Assembly (NCBI RefSeq): GCF_000964545.1 | Contig: NZ_BBVD01000001.1 | Location: forward strand, 1 to 64,000 | Direction: 5' to 3' | DNA length: 64,000 nucleotides | Source of the DNA: Comamonas thiooxydans | GTDB lineage: Bacteria > Pseudomonadota > Gammaproteobacteria > Burkholderiales > Burkholderiaceae_C | Part shown: one piece after another, positions 54,520 through 62,886 of the stretch | How positions within the stretch are numbered: position 1 is the first letter of the stretch | How the letters are laid out: every line of letters starts with the position of its first letter | Notes under the pieces: model-generated | Told to the model about the DNA's origin: nothing | The model's input: only the letters and a program-made list of their open reading frames with translations | Database searches by the model: none | Made by a program: the position numbers and the translations under genes

Positions 54520-55743
54520 ATGACTACAAAGACAACTCAAGCCCCCATGTCCATGGCGCAGATTCTTCTGTGCGGTGGCGCCATCGTCACGCTCTCCATG
54601 GGCATACGCCACGGCTTCGGCCTGTGGCTGCAACCCATCACCCAGGAGATGGGCTGGACGCGCGAGAACTTTTCCCTGGCCATTGCCGTGCAGAACCTGT
54701 CCTGGGGCATCCTGGGCATCTTCGTCGGCATGCTGGCCGATCGCATCGGCGCCTTCAAGGTGCTGATCGGCGGCTCCATCCTCTATGCCCTGGGCCTGGC
54801 CGGCATGGCGCTGTCTCCCGATGCCACCGTGTTTTTGCTGACCGCCGGCGTGCTGATCGGCGCAGCCCAGGCCGGCACCACCTATGCCGTGATCTACGGC
54901 GTGCTGGGCCGGCAGATTCCCGTGGCGCGGCGCAGCTGGGCCATGGGCGTGGCCGCGGCAGCGGGATCGTTCGGCCAGTTCTTCATGGTGCCCGTGGAAG
55001 GCAAGCTGATCGCGCAGTTCGGCTGGTCCAATGCCTTGCTGATACTGGCGCTGTTCGCGCTGCTGATCGCCGCGCTGGCCTTCGGCCTGCGCGAGCCGGG
55101 CTTTGGCGGCAGCACGCCCATCAAGCGCGAGCAGACCGTGGGCCAGGCGCTCAGGGAAGCCTGGACCTACCCCAGCTTTCTGCTGCTGATGGCGGGCTAC
55201 TTTGTCTGCGGCTTCCAGGTCATGTTCATCGGCGTGCACATGCCCAGCTATCTGAAGGACTTCGGCATGGCGCCCCATGTGGCCAGCTATTCGCTAGCAC
55301 TGGTCGGCCTGTTCAATATCTTCGGCACCTATCTGGCCGGCAATCTGGGCCAGAAGCTGCCCAAGCGTTACCTGCTGTCGGGCATCTACGGTCTGCGCTC
55401 GGTGGCCACCGTGGCCTTTTTGCTGGCACCGCTGTCGCCCTGGTCGGTCTATGCCTTCTGCGCCGCCATGGGCTTTCTGTGGCTGTCCACCGTTCCGCTG
55501 ACCAATGCCACCATCGCCCAGATCTTCGGCGTGCAGCATCTGTCCATGCTGGGCGGCTTTGTCTTTTTCAGCCACCAGATCGGCAGCTTCCTGGGCGTCT
55601 GGCTGGGCGGCTATCTCTACGATATCAACGGCAACTACGATATGGTCTGGTATATCTCGATTGCCCTGGGCATTTTTGCCGCCATCGTCAACCTGCCCGT
55701 GCACGAGGCAGCCATTGTGCGCCGCGCGCCCAGCGCCGCCTGA
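54520..55743 (+). CDS. MFS transporter (OFA/monocarboxylate-like)
   Basis: A 407-residue, 12-helix carrier. The first helix has LCGGAIVTLSMGIRHGFGLWLQPI with a following EMGWTRENFSLAIAVQNLSWG block, a pattern of the oxalate/formate-antiporter-like and monocarboxylate groups. The motif A-like loop reads GMLADRIGAFKVLI. The ATG at 54520 is chosen; a TTG at 54484 is unlikely. The substrate is unknown, with an organic acid more probable than a drug. A 43-aa membrane protein and an SDR follow in the same direction. Confidence 0.85.
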   Translation: MTTKTTQAPMSMAQILLCGGAIVTLSMGIRHGFGLWLQPITQEMGWTRENFSLAIAVQNLSWGILGIFVGMLADRIGAFKVLIGGSILYALGLAGMALSPDATVFLLTAGVLIGAAQAGTTYAVIYGVLGRQIPVARRSWAMGVAAAAGSFGQFFMVPVEGKLIAQFGWSNALLILALFALLIAALAFGLREPGFGGSTPIKREQTVGQALREAWTYPSFLLLMAGYFVCGFQVMFIGVHMPSYLKDFGMAPHVASYSLALVGLFNIFGTYLAGNLGQKLPKRYLLSGIYGLRSVATVAFLLAPLSPWSVYAFCAAMGFLWLSTVPLTNATIAQIFGVQHLSMLGGFVFFSHQIGSFLGVWLGGYLYDINGNYDMVWYISIALGIFAAIVNLPVHEAAIVRRAPSAA

Positions 55744-55759
55744 TACCGGAGACACCACC

Positions 55760-55891
55760 ATGCAGCTCAAACTCTGGCAACGCATCTCCATCTGGTGTGC
55801 CGTGCTCGTGCTGCTGCTGGCGGTGTTTGCCCTGTATCTGCAACCGGAATTCATGCTCACACTGGCAGACCAGGTCTGGGCCTGCTTCTGA
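55760..55891 (+). CDS. Small single-helix membrane protein (43 aa)
   Basis: It starts 17 bp after the MFS stop, with GGAG eight bases before the ATG. It has one hydrophobic segment (ISIWCAVLVLLLAVFALYL) between a short basic N-terminus (MQLKLWQR) and an acidic C-terminal end. The good RBS and tight spacing between the MFS gene and the SDR support its being real. It may be an accessory subunit of the MFS carrier; that is inference. Confidence 0.6.
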   Translation: MQLKLWQRISIWCAVLVLLLAVFALYLQPEFMLTLADQVWACF

Positions 55892-55933
55892 GCTCTTGGG
55901 CAAGCTGCCCGGGCGGCATGGCCGGGAGAGAGC

Positions 55934-56746
55934 ATGACTCGCATCATCATCACCGGAGCCTCGGACGGCATAGGCGCCGAAATGGCCCGACAGCTGGCAC
56001 AAACCCATCAGAGCAGGCTGCAGCTGACGCTGGCCGCGCGCAATGCCGGCAATCTGCAAGCCGTGGCAGAGCAATGCCGGGCCCTGGGGGCGCAGGTGCT
56101 GACAGTTCCCACCGATGTGAGCGAAGAGGCCCAGTGCCGTGCGCTGATCGACGCAGCCGTGCAGCAGTTTGGCGGGCTGGACGCCCTGATCAACAATGCT
56201 GGGATCTCGGCCCATGCGCTGTTCGAACAGGTCAGCGCACAAGACCTGGGCTGGTATGAGAGATTGATGCGCATCAACCTCTGGGGCAGCGTCTGGTGCA
56301 CCCATGCAGCGCTGCCGCACCTCAAGACCAGCCAGGGCTCCATCGTCGCCGTGTCTTCGCTGGCAGGACTGATAGGCGTGCCGGGCCGCACGGCCTACAG
56401 CGCCAGCAAGTTCGCCATGGCCGGCTTCTTCGAAGCCCTGCGCATCGAACTCAAACCCGCCGGCGTGAGCGTGACCACGGCCTACCCCGGCGTGGTGGAT
56501 ACGCGCATCCGCTACCACGGCTACAACGCCAGAGGCGAGGCCGCAGGCGTCAGCGGCCTCAAGGAAGATGGCGCGATGACGGTGGCCGAATGCGCGCACC
56601 TCATACTCGACGGCATGAGGCGCCGCCAGCGCGAGGTGGTGATGACGGGCAAGGGCAAACTGGGCCGCTTCATCAAGCTGATCGCCCCGGGCATGGTGGA
56701 AGACATGGCCCTGGCCGCGCTCCAGGACGATGTGAAGCCGCACTGA
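55934..56746 (+). CDS. Short-chain dehydrogenase/reductase
   Basis: A classical SDR of 270 residues with GGGAG five bases before the ATG. The cofactor motif is TGASDGIG (8-15), the structural NNAG follows, and the catalytic Ser-Tyr-Lys set is in SSLAGLIG and AYSASKFAM. The residue after the second strand (AARNAG) has an Arg that favours NADP(H). The C-terminal part ends with a hydrophobic stretch. The substrate is unknown; similar proteins act on ketones, lipids or sugars. Confidence 0.88.
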   Translation: MTRIIITGASDGIGAEMARQLAQTHQSRLQLTLAARNAGNLQAVAEQCRALGAQVLTVPTDVSEEAQCRALIDAAVQQFGGLDALINNAGISAHALFEQVSAQDLGWYERLMRINLWGSVWCTHAALPHLKTSQGSIVAVSSLAGLIGVPGRTAYSASKFAMAGFFEALRIELKPAGVSVTTAYPGVVDTRIRYHGYNARGEAAGVSGLKEDGAMTVAECAHLILDGMRRRQREVVMTGKGKLGRFIKLIAPGMVEDMALAALQDDVKPH

Positions 56747-56821
56747 GCTGGCGGCCTACATCTGACGCTGCGGCAGGCCATGCAGGAACAGGGCTGCGGG
56801 CACTGCTATAGTTTTCGCAAG

Positions 56822-57415
56822 ATGACCAGCAACACCCAGCCTCCCACCCCCGCCGCCATTCCTGCGATTGCCGCCAGCCACTGCGCGCCGGCGCCCTCCG
56901 CCTGGATTGCCCGCTTTGCCCATCTGGTACGCCCGCAGGGCTCTGTGCTGGATCTGGCCTGCGGCATGGGCCGCCACACCCGTTTCCTCTCGGCCTTGAA
57001 TCACGTGTTGACCAGCGTGGACAAGGCGCCGGAAGCGACCCGGTCCGTGGCGGATATCGCCGAGACGATTACCGCCGACATCGAGAACAGTGCCTGGCCG
57101 CTGACGGGGCGCAGCTTTGATGGCGTGGTCGTCACCAACTATCTGTGGCGACCGCTGTGGCCGCTGATTCTGGCCAGCGTCAAGCCCGGCGGCGTGCTGC
57201 TCTACGAAACCTTCGCCCAGGGCAACGAGGCCTATGGCAAGCCCTCGCGCCCGGACTTTCTGCTGGCGCCAGCCGAGTTGCTGCAGGTCTGCGCAGGCTG
57301 GAACATCGTCGCCTACGAGCACGGCCTGCTGCACCAGCCCGAGCGCGTGGTTCAGCGCATTGCCGCCATCAGGCCCGGTGGCCCGGCCGCGCCTGCCGCA
57401 TTGCTTCAAGCCTGA
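56822..57415 (+). CDS. Class I SAM-dependent methyltransferase
   Basis: A 197-residue protein from the ATG at 56822. The SAM-binding motif I is VLDLACGMGRHTRFL (about 37-51), motif II has SVDKAPEA, and the post-II segment is FDGVVVTNYLWRPLWPLILASVKPGGVLLYETF. This form (with NYLWRPL and YETFA) resembles tellurite-resistance TehB-like methyltransferases, but the acceptor cannot be read. It is co-directional with the SDR gene, 75 bp downstream of it. Confidence 0.82.
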   Translation: MTSNTQPPTPAAIPAIAASHCAPAPSAWIARFAHLVRPQGSVLDLACGMGRHTRFLSALNHVLTSVDKAPEATRSVADIAETITADIENSAWPLTGRSFDGVVVTNYLWRPLWPLILASVKPGGVLLYETFAQGNEAYGKPSRPDFLLAPAELLQVCAGWNIVAYEHGLLHQPERVVQRIAAIRPGGPAAPAALLQA

Positions 57416-57450
57416 CGCCCTTCTTCCGCATCCACATCTGCCCGACTGCC

Positions 57451-59601
57451 ATGCCCGCCTACGCCCTGCTGCTTGCCCACGACGAACACCCCAGTCCCTC
57501 GACAGAGTGGCCCGCAGAACCCGGCGGCAGCTGCGACGGCTGGGCCGAATGGTTCAGCAGCACGCCGCTGCTGTTCAGCGTGCTGCTGGGCGATGCGCGG
57601 CATCTGCCCGAACTGGTTCCCTGCAGCGCCTACCAGGACAAGCAAAGCCTCTCGGCCCTGGCCGCCCCCATGGAGCAGGTCCGGGCCCGCTGGCAATGGC
57701 TGAGGAGCGTGATTGAGCCACTGCCCGCAAAAAGCCCTGCGCATTGGCCCGACTCCGTCAAGAAGCAATGGCAGCACATCGATCACACCATCAGCACCAG
57801 CACGCGCCAGTGGCTGCTGCTGAACTGCGCCACGCTATGTCCGCATGACTTTGACGAAGCGGAGTTCACGACCTTTTTGCAGGCCCAGCGCGAGCTATGC
57901 CGGCAATGGAGCTGCAGCGGCGGCGAGCTGCCCGAATCCCTGCAGGCCTTGAAGCGGGCACCGCAATCCCATCTGGGATGGTGGAGCGATTCGGTCATTG
58001 CACGCACCGAGGTGATCGAGCAGGAAAGCGAAGAAGACTGGCCCGCCTGGCTGGCCGATCACTACGAGCCGCGCCACCATGGCGCCTGGGACGAAGCGAC
58101 CGAAAGCTATTACGTCATGCCCAAGCTGCACCCGCGCACGGGCCTGAAGCCACAGAACGAAGCCGAGCGCGGCCACTGGCCCGTGGGCATGGTCACGCCC
58201 TATGGCCGCTGGCTTCAGCGCCCCTTGGAAGGCGCGAGCATGACTTTTGTCTCTGGCAAGCATCTGAGCGTGCACTATCCCGAGACCATGCCGGGCGAAG
58301 GCGCGAGGTCCGGCATCAAGGATTTGAACGGCATCTGGCTGGTATCGCCCTCCGAGGGCTATCGCGACGCCTATGCCGTCACTCCCCAGGTGATGGCCTG
58401 CAGATCACCGAGGCAGGAAAACATGCAGGACCTGCGCAACCTGCCCGGCCTCGCGTTGCTGCACGAAGGGCTCAGCAGCATCGACTACAACGAGGAACAG
58501 GACGAATTCATCCGTGCCGAACAAGGCCCTTATGGCGACTCGCGCCAGCTGCTGCTCAAGCCCGACGGCCACCCTGTGTTTGATGCAGGCCGCTATGAGC
58601 ACATCAACGACTTCAGCGCCAAGACAGAGCTGGCCGTCGCCTGCGTCCGGGAACCCTTTGTCAACGAGCAGGGCGAACAGGAGCACCGCATCCTCGAAGG
58701 CGTGATTGACATCCGCGGCCAGGAAATCATCCCCTGTCAGTTCAAGACCATAGAGCGCGGCTTCAGCAGCTCGCCCCCCAAGGTATTTCCCGGCCGCAAG
58801 CTGCTGGCCATCACCGAAAAAGGCGAGCCCCGCATCTTCAACACCAAAGGCAAGCTGCTGGCCGCCCCTGATATCTGGTGCCCGCCGCTGAACTGCAGTC
58901 CCAAGAAAAATGAACTGCTCACCTTTGAGGGCGAAGGGCCGGAGGCCGAACTGGTCATGTTCTCCATCCAGGATTTCAGCATCACCCGCACTGGAGAAAC
59001 CTGGGAGGACTACCGTAATGCGCTGCGCGGCATGTTCAAGAGCCTGAGTGGAGACACCCCCGAAACCACGGCCATGACCCGCGCGGAACTGATAGAGGCA
59101 GAGGATGAGGCCTGGATGCAGGATATATCGCGCATCCTCTGCCTGAATGACGAAAGCCGGGCCGCAGAACTGCTTCAGCAATGGCGTGACTGCGTGGCGG
59201 CACCTGATCCTGACGACATGGGCTGGGACGAAGATGACGAGATCGACCCCGATGTCATGCATCTGCCCGCTGGTGAAAACGCGCTGACCCTGTACTGGGT
59301 GCATCTGCTTGCCGTTGCCGGTGAGTTCGCCCGCTTTGACTGGAAGGATGCCGATGGCATTGCGAACACGCACTGGCTGCCAGGCACCGATGACTGGCAA
59401 TGGGACACGCCCGCTGACGGTGTTGAATCGGGCCTGGAGAACATGGCCGAACATCTGGCCGGCCGCCAGCTGGCCCTGATCAAGCTGGCCACCGATGACG
59501 ACAGCCTGCGCGTGACCGTGGTGCGCTCGGCAGATGCCGAGGACTTCATGGAGCGGCTGGCGCAGGCCCATATCAGCGCCTGGAACTACAGCGCGAACTG
59601 A
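57451..59601 (+). CDS. Large WG-repeat-like protein with a DUF6630-like C-terminus
   Basis: A 716-residue cytosolic protein from the ATG at 57451. The first 270 residues are mostly helical and Trp-rich, without a motif I know. The middle (about 270-530) has beta-rich repeats of the WG/KWG type (LKPDGHPVFDAGRYEHINDF, GVIDIRGQEIIPCQFKTIE, LAITEKGEPRIFNTKGKLL). The C-terminal 180 residues are acidic and resemble DUF6630 (MQDISRILCLNDESRAAELLQQW, YWVHLLAVAGEFARFDWKDADG). There is no signal peptide. It may act as a protein-interaction scaffold, as WG-repeat proteins are often guessed to do. It follows the methyltransferase gene closely. Confidence 0.7.
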   Translation: MPAYALLLAHDEHPSPSTEWPAEPGGSCDGWAEWFSSTPLLFSVLLGDARHLPELVPCSAYQDKQSLSALAAPMEQVRARWQWLRSVIEPLPAKSPAHWPDSVKKQWQHIDHTISTSTRQWLLLNCATLCPHDFDEAEFTTFLQAQRELCRQWSCSGGELPESLQALKRAPQSHLGWWSDSVIARTEVIEQESEEDWPAWLADHYEPRHHGAWDEATESYYVMPKLHPRTGLKPQNEAERGHWPVGMVTPYGRWLQRPLEGASMTFVSGKHLSVHYPETMPGEGARSGIKDLNGIWLVSPSEGYRDAYAVTPQVMACRSPRQENMQDLRNLPGLALLHEGLSSIDYNEEQDEFIRAEQGPYGDSRQLLLKPDGHPVFDAGRYEHINDFSAKTELAVACVREPFVNEQGEQEHRILEGVIDIRGQEIIPCQFKTIERGFSSSPPKVFPGRKLLAITEKGEPRIFNTKGKLLAAPDIWCPPLNCSPKKNELLTFEGEGPEAELVMFSIQDFSITRTGETWEDYRNALRGMFKSLSGDTPETTAMTRAELIEAEDEAWMQDISRILCLNDESRAAELLQQWRDCVAAPDPDDMGWDEDDEIDPDVMHLPAGENALTLYWVHLLAVAGEFARFDWKDADGIANTHWLPGTDDWQWDTPADGVESGLENMAEHLAGRQLALIKLATDDDSLRVTVVRSADAEDFMERLAQAHISAWNYSAN

Positions 59602-59899
59602 AGCGATGCCGGCGGGGCTGAAACCACGGTCGCCAAGCCTGCATGCAGGCTTTGAGAAAAGCGGCCGGACCGCATGGTGCAAGACTTGCAAAGCCGCCAG
59701 ATTGCAGCCATGCCGTCCGAAACAAAGCCACGATCAACGAACAATATGACGCACAGAAATTAAATATTTCGTCATTTCGTCATTTATCAACAACACTTCG
59801 ACAAAAACAGAGTTTTGCTAGACACTGTTGATGGCAAACCACTGCCTGCACCCTGTCCCTGTTTGTAGAATTCATTTTTACCGTTTTCTGATTGCGGAT
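59602..59899. other. Intergenic region upstream of dapA
   Basis: No gene is visible. Around 59750-59820 the sequence becomes AT-rich and contains a direct repeat of TTTCGTCA (two copies, near 59767-59782) and a possible promoter (TTCGAC, 16 bp, TAGACA near 59798-59825). Match quality is low. Confidence 0.4.
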
Positions 59900-60796
59900 A
59901 TGACATCACCCTCCGTTGCTCTCACTGGCAGCATTGTTGCCCTCATTACGCCCATGCTCGAAGACGGTAGCGTCGACTACCCGTCGCTGCGCAAACTCAT
60001 CGACTGGCATGTGGCCGAAGGCACCAACTGCATCGGTGTGGTCGGCACCACTGGTGAATCGCCCACCGTGAATGTCGAAGAGCATTGCGAAATCATTCGT
60101 GTCGCCGTGGAACAGGCCGCCGGCCGCGTCTCCATCATGGCCGGCTGCGGTGCCAACAGCACCCACGAAGCCATCGAGCTGGCCAAGTACGCCAAGAAGG
60201 TGGGCGCCGACAGCCAGCTGCAGGTCGTTCCCTACTACAACAAGCCCACACAGGAAGGCCAGTACCAGCACTTCAAGGCCATCGCCGAAGCCACTGGCGA
60301 CCTGCCCGTGGTTCTGTACAACGTGCCCGGCCGCTCGGTTGCGGACATGCAGCATGACACCGTGCTGCGCCTGGCCCAGATCCCCGGCATCATCGGCATC
60401 AAGGAAGCCACCGGCAACATCGAGCGTGCTCAATGGCTGATCCGTGACGTGCCTGCCGGCTTCGGCGTCTACTCCGGCGACGACCCCACCGCCGTGGCAC
60501 TGATGCTGTGCGGCGGCCACGGCAACATCAGCGTGACGGCCAACGTCGCTCCCCGCCTGATGAGCGAGCTGTGCAAGGCCGCCATGGCCGGCGATACCAA
60601 GCGCGCCATGGAAATCCAGTTCAAGCTCATGCCCCTGCACAAGAGCCTGTTTGTGGAAGCCAATCCCATTCCCGTGAAATGGGCAGCAGCCCGCATGGGT
60701 TTGTGCGGCCCCGCCATGCGCCTGCCCATGACGCCGCTAAGCGAGCAATGCGAAGCAGTTGTTGAGGATGCTCTGCGTAAAGTTGGCGTACTCTGA
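59900..60796 (+). CDS. dapA: 4-hydroxy-tetrahydrodipicolinate synthase
   Basis: The enzyme condenses aspartate semialdehyde with pyruvate, the first step committed to lysine and meso-diaminopimelate. It has 298 residues from the ATG at 59900, matching the family; 24 upstream residues are dropped. Active-site blocks are VVGTTGESPT (with the Thr-Thr pair), VPYYNKPTQEG, LYNVPGRS with the catalytic Tyr, and IIGIKEATGN with the Schiff-base Lys. bamC follows 63 bp downstream, the same neighbour as in many proteobacteria. Confidence 0.96.
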   Translation: MTSPSVALTGSIVALITPMLEDGSVDYPSLRKLIDWHVAEGTNCIGVVGTTGESPTVNVEEHCEIIRVAVEQAAGRVSIMAGCGANSTHEAIELAKYAKKVGADSQLQVVPYYNKPTQEGQYQHFKAIAEATGDLPVVLYNVPGRSVADMQHDTVLRLAQIPGIIGIKEATGNIERAQWLIRDVPAGFGVYSGDDPTAVALMLCGGHGNISVTANVAPRLMSELCKAAMAGDTKRAMEIQFKLMPLHKSLFVEANPIPVKWAAARMGLCGPAMRLPMTPLSEQCEAVVEDALRKVGVL

Positions 60797-60859
60797 TCGA
60801 GTTGCGCTAAGCTAGCGGTTTTTCGCACATAGCTTGAACGCTACCCAAGGACAATCCGC

Positions 60860-61972
60860 GTGAAACAACAAACAGCACGTTTGAGCCTGCTCAGCATCGC
60901 GCTGGGCCTGTCTGCCTGCACGACCACGTTCCAAGAGACCAAGATCGACTACAAGAGCGCGGGCAAGAATCAAGCTCCCTCTCTTGAAGTCCCTCCGGAT
61001 CTGACGCAGCTGTCGCAAGACTCGCGCTATACCGTCCCTGGTGGCGTGGTATCCGCTGCTGCCATGCAGGCCAATGCCAAGGCCGCCAAGCCTGCCGACA
61101 ACAACACCGCAGCCAACAAGATTGGCGACGTCCGCATCGAGCGCGACGGTGCCGAGCACTGGCTCGTGGTTGATCGTGCAGCCGACAAGCTCTGGGAGCC
61201 CACTCGCGACTTCTGGCTGGAAAACGGCTTCATCTATGCGATGGAAGACCGCCAGCTGGGCATTCTCGAGACCGACTGGGCCGAAAACCGCGCCAAGCTG
61301 CCTCAGGACATCATCCGAAAAAGCCTGGGCAAGGTGTTCGATTCGCTCTACTCCACCAGCGAGCGCGACAAGTTCCGCACCCGCCTGGAGCGCGAGCCCG
61401 ATGGCAAGACCCGCATCTATGTCACCCACCGTGGCATGCAGGAGGTCTACACCAGCGAGCGCAAGGACAACACCATCTGGCAACCGCGTCCTCGCGATCC
61501 CGAACTGGAAACCGAATTCCTGCGCCGCATCATGGTCAAGCTGGGTGTGAGCGAAGAGCAGGCCTCTGCCGTTGCCAAGGCGGACAAGTCTGCAGCCACC
61601 ACCTCGACCAGCGCACGCATGGACACCATCAACGGTGTGCCCACGCTGCAGCTGGAAGAAGGCTTTGAGCGCGCATGGCGCCGCGTTGGCGTGGCACTGG
61701 ACCGCACCGGCTTCACCGTGGAAGACCGCGACCGCAGCCGCGGCCTCTACTACGTGCGCTACGTGGACCCGAACGCCAAGCCTGAATCCAAGGGCTTCTT
61801 CAGCAAGATCTTCAGCCAGGGCAAGGAAGCCGCTGCGCCTCAGAAGTATCAGATCCAGGTCAAGGGTGACGGCAACAAGTCCCAGGTCAGCGTGCTCAAT
61901 GAGCAAGGCCAGCCGGACAACTCCGCCAACGGCCAGCGCATCGTGCGCATCATCACCGATGATCTGAAGTAA
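60860..61972 (+). CDS. bamC: Outer membrane protein assembly factor BamC
   Basis: A lipoprotein subunit of the BAM complex that inserts beta-barrel proteins into the outer membrane. It has 370 residues from a GTG start (AAGGA nine bases upstream). The signal peptide ends at the lipobox LSAC, Cys20. An unstructured segment that contacts BamD follows, with SLEVPPDLTQLSQDSRY. Two helix-grip domains come next (about 90-200 and 250-365), with the typical AEHWLVVDRAADKLWEPTRDFW and GFERAWRRVGVALDRTGFTVEDRDRSRGLYYVRY. It is downstream of dapA. Confidence 0.93.
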   Translation: MKQQTARLSLLSIALGLSACTTTFQETKIDYKSAGKNQAPSLEVPPDLTQLSQDSRYTVPGGVVSAAAMQANAKAAKPADNNTAANKIGDVRIERDGAEHWLVVDRAADKLWEPTRDFWLENGFIYAMEDRQLGILETDWAENRAKLPQDIIRKSLGKVFDSLYSTSERDKFRTRLEREPDGKTRIYVTHRGMQEVYTSERKDNTIWQPRPRDPELETEFLRRIMVKLGVSEEQASAVAKADKSAATTSTSARMDTINGVPTLQLEEGFERAWRRVGVALDRTGFTVEDRDRSRGLYYVRYVDPNAKPESKGFFSKIFSQGKEAAAPQKYQIQVKGDGNKSQVSVLNEQGQPDNSANGQRIVRIITDDLK

Positions 61973-61989
61973 AGAGCGCTGCCCCATGC

Positions 61990-62023
61990 AAAAGCCACCG
62001 GACTGCGCTCTGGTGGCTTTTTT
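61990..62023 (+). terminator. bamC terminator
   Basis: A 10-bp AAAAGCCACC/GGTGGCTTTT stem with a 12-nt loop ends in six T residues 17 bp past the bamC stop. Confidence 0.9.
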
Positions 62024-62172
62024 CATGCCCGAACGAATCGAACTTCGGCTTGGGGGCTGCAATGCTCATGGCACACTTGCCCGCGAGAATCCGCCCAAGT
62101 GCTGATACCGGTGCAGATCTTGTATGCCGACAAGCATCCGCGGCTCGAAAATCCGCTGTGAAATCCAGACGT

Positions 62173-62201
62173 AAAAAAACCGCACCTGAGTGCGGTTTTT
62201 T
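62173..62201 (-). terminator. Terminator of the small lipoprotein gene
   Basis: An 11-bp AAAAAACCGCA/TGCGGTTTTTT stem with loop CCTGAG lies 42 bp past the lipoprotein stop on the minus strand. It is perfect and bidirectional. Confidence 0.9.
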
Positions 62202-62242
62202 CATGCTTGAGGCCTGGGCCTCAAGCTGGCTGATGCAGCGAA

Positions 62243-62509
62243 TTACTTGGCAGCAGGAGCTTCAGCGGCGGGAGCAGCAGGAGCGTCAGCGGCAGGAGCA
62301 GCAGGAGCGTCAGCGGCGGGGGCAGCAGGAGCGTCAGCAGCAGGAGCAGCAGCGTCAGCGGCGGGAGCAGCAGGAGCTTCAGCAGCAGGAGCGGGAGCAG
62401 CAGGAGCTTCCACAGCAGGAGCGGGAGCAGCAGGAGCTTCTTCCTTCTTGCCGCAAGCAGCCAGAGCAGCAGCAGCGATCACGGTAGCCAGAATCAGAGA
62501 GTTCTTCAT
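62243..62509 (-). CDS. Small Ala/Pro-repeat lipoprotein
   Basis: An 88-residue protein. The signal peptide MKNSLILATVIAAAALAAC ends in a lipobox with Cys19, followed by GKKEEAP. The rest is a low-complexity run of APA, PAADAPA and PAAEAPA units with Glu/Asp at regular spacing and a final Lys. The DNA repeats with a period close to 24-30 bp, which makes length variation by slippage likely. It is probably an outer-membrane or periplasmic spacer-like lipoprotein; the function is unknown. The opposite strand also has an open frame, an effect of the repeat. Confidence 0.8.
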   Translation of the reverse strand: MKNSLILATVIAAAALAACGKKEEAPAAPAPAVEAPAAPAPAAEAPAAPAADAAAPAADAPAAPAADAPAAPAADAPAAPAAEAPAAK

Positions 62510-62886
62510 GACAGTTTCCTAAATGGTAGGTTCAGCAGACGGTATGCAGATTGCCATTACGGTCAGCCTTTTGCAGCTATTGATCGCTCTGGCAGATCAG
62601 GTCAAACGATAAATTCGACTCAGCCCGCATTATAGGTAGTTTTGCCCATTGCTGACTAACACTGACAGCAACCAAACAATTCTGCACAAATCGGCGCGTT
62701 CTCATTTATCGGGCAAGCCCACGCTTGCCTTGAGCCACACTGTGGAGCATAAATTTATTCCTGTCAAATCCCTGACAAAGCTTTGATAAAGATTTACATA
62801 ACCTACACAAAGCCTGCGAAATCAGCAGGAGCCACAGAGGACAAACCCGTAAGTTAGCACGATCGCTGTTACAAGTCCACCCTGTT
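62510..62886. other. AT-rich intergenic region upstream of the small lipoprotein
   Basis: No gene is visible in 377 bp. A perfect TATAAT on the minus strand (62629-62634) could be the -10 of the lipoprotein gene, but the -35 is poor. The part near 62740-62830 is AT-rich and holds TTTGATAAAG-like words but no clear structure. Confidence 0.5.

Noticed and set aside
54328..55278. 316-codon minus-strand ORF over the MFS gene and parE promoter region
   Set aside because: Antisense to a typical 12-helix transporter and covering the regulatory gap, so not credible.
61953..62204. 83-codon minus-strand ORF between bamC and the small lipoprotein
   Set aside because: It overlaps two terminators and the bamC end, has no RBS, and the peptide looks random.
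62247..62522. Gly/Ala/Ser-repeat ORF on the plus strand opposite the lipoprotein
   Set aside because: It mirrors the repeats of the true gene. The minus-strand frame has a proper lipobox signal and a terminator, and the plus-strand frame has neither.
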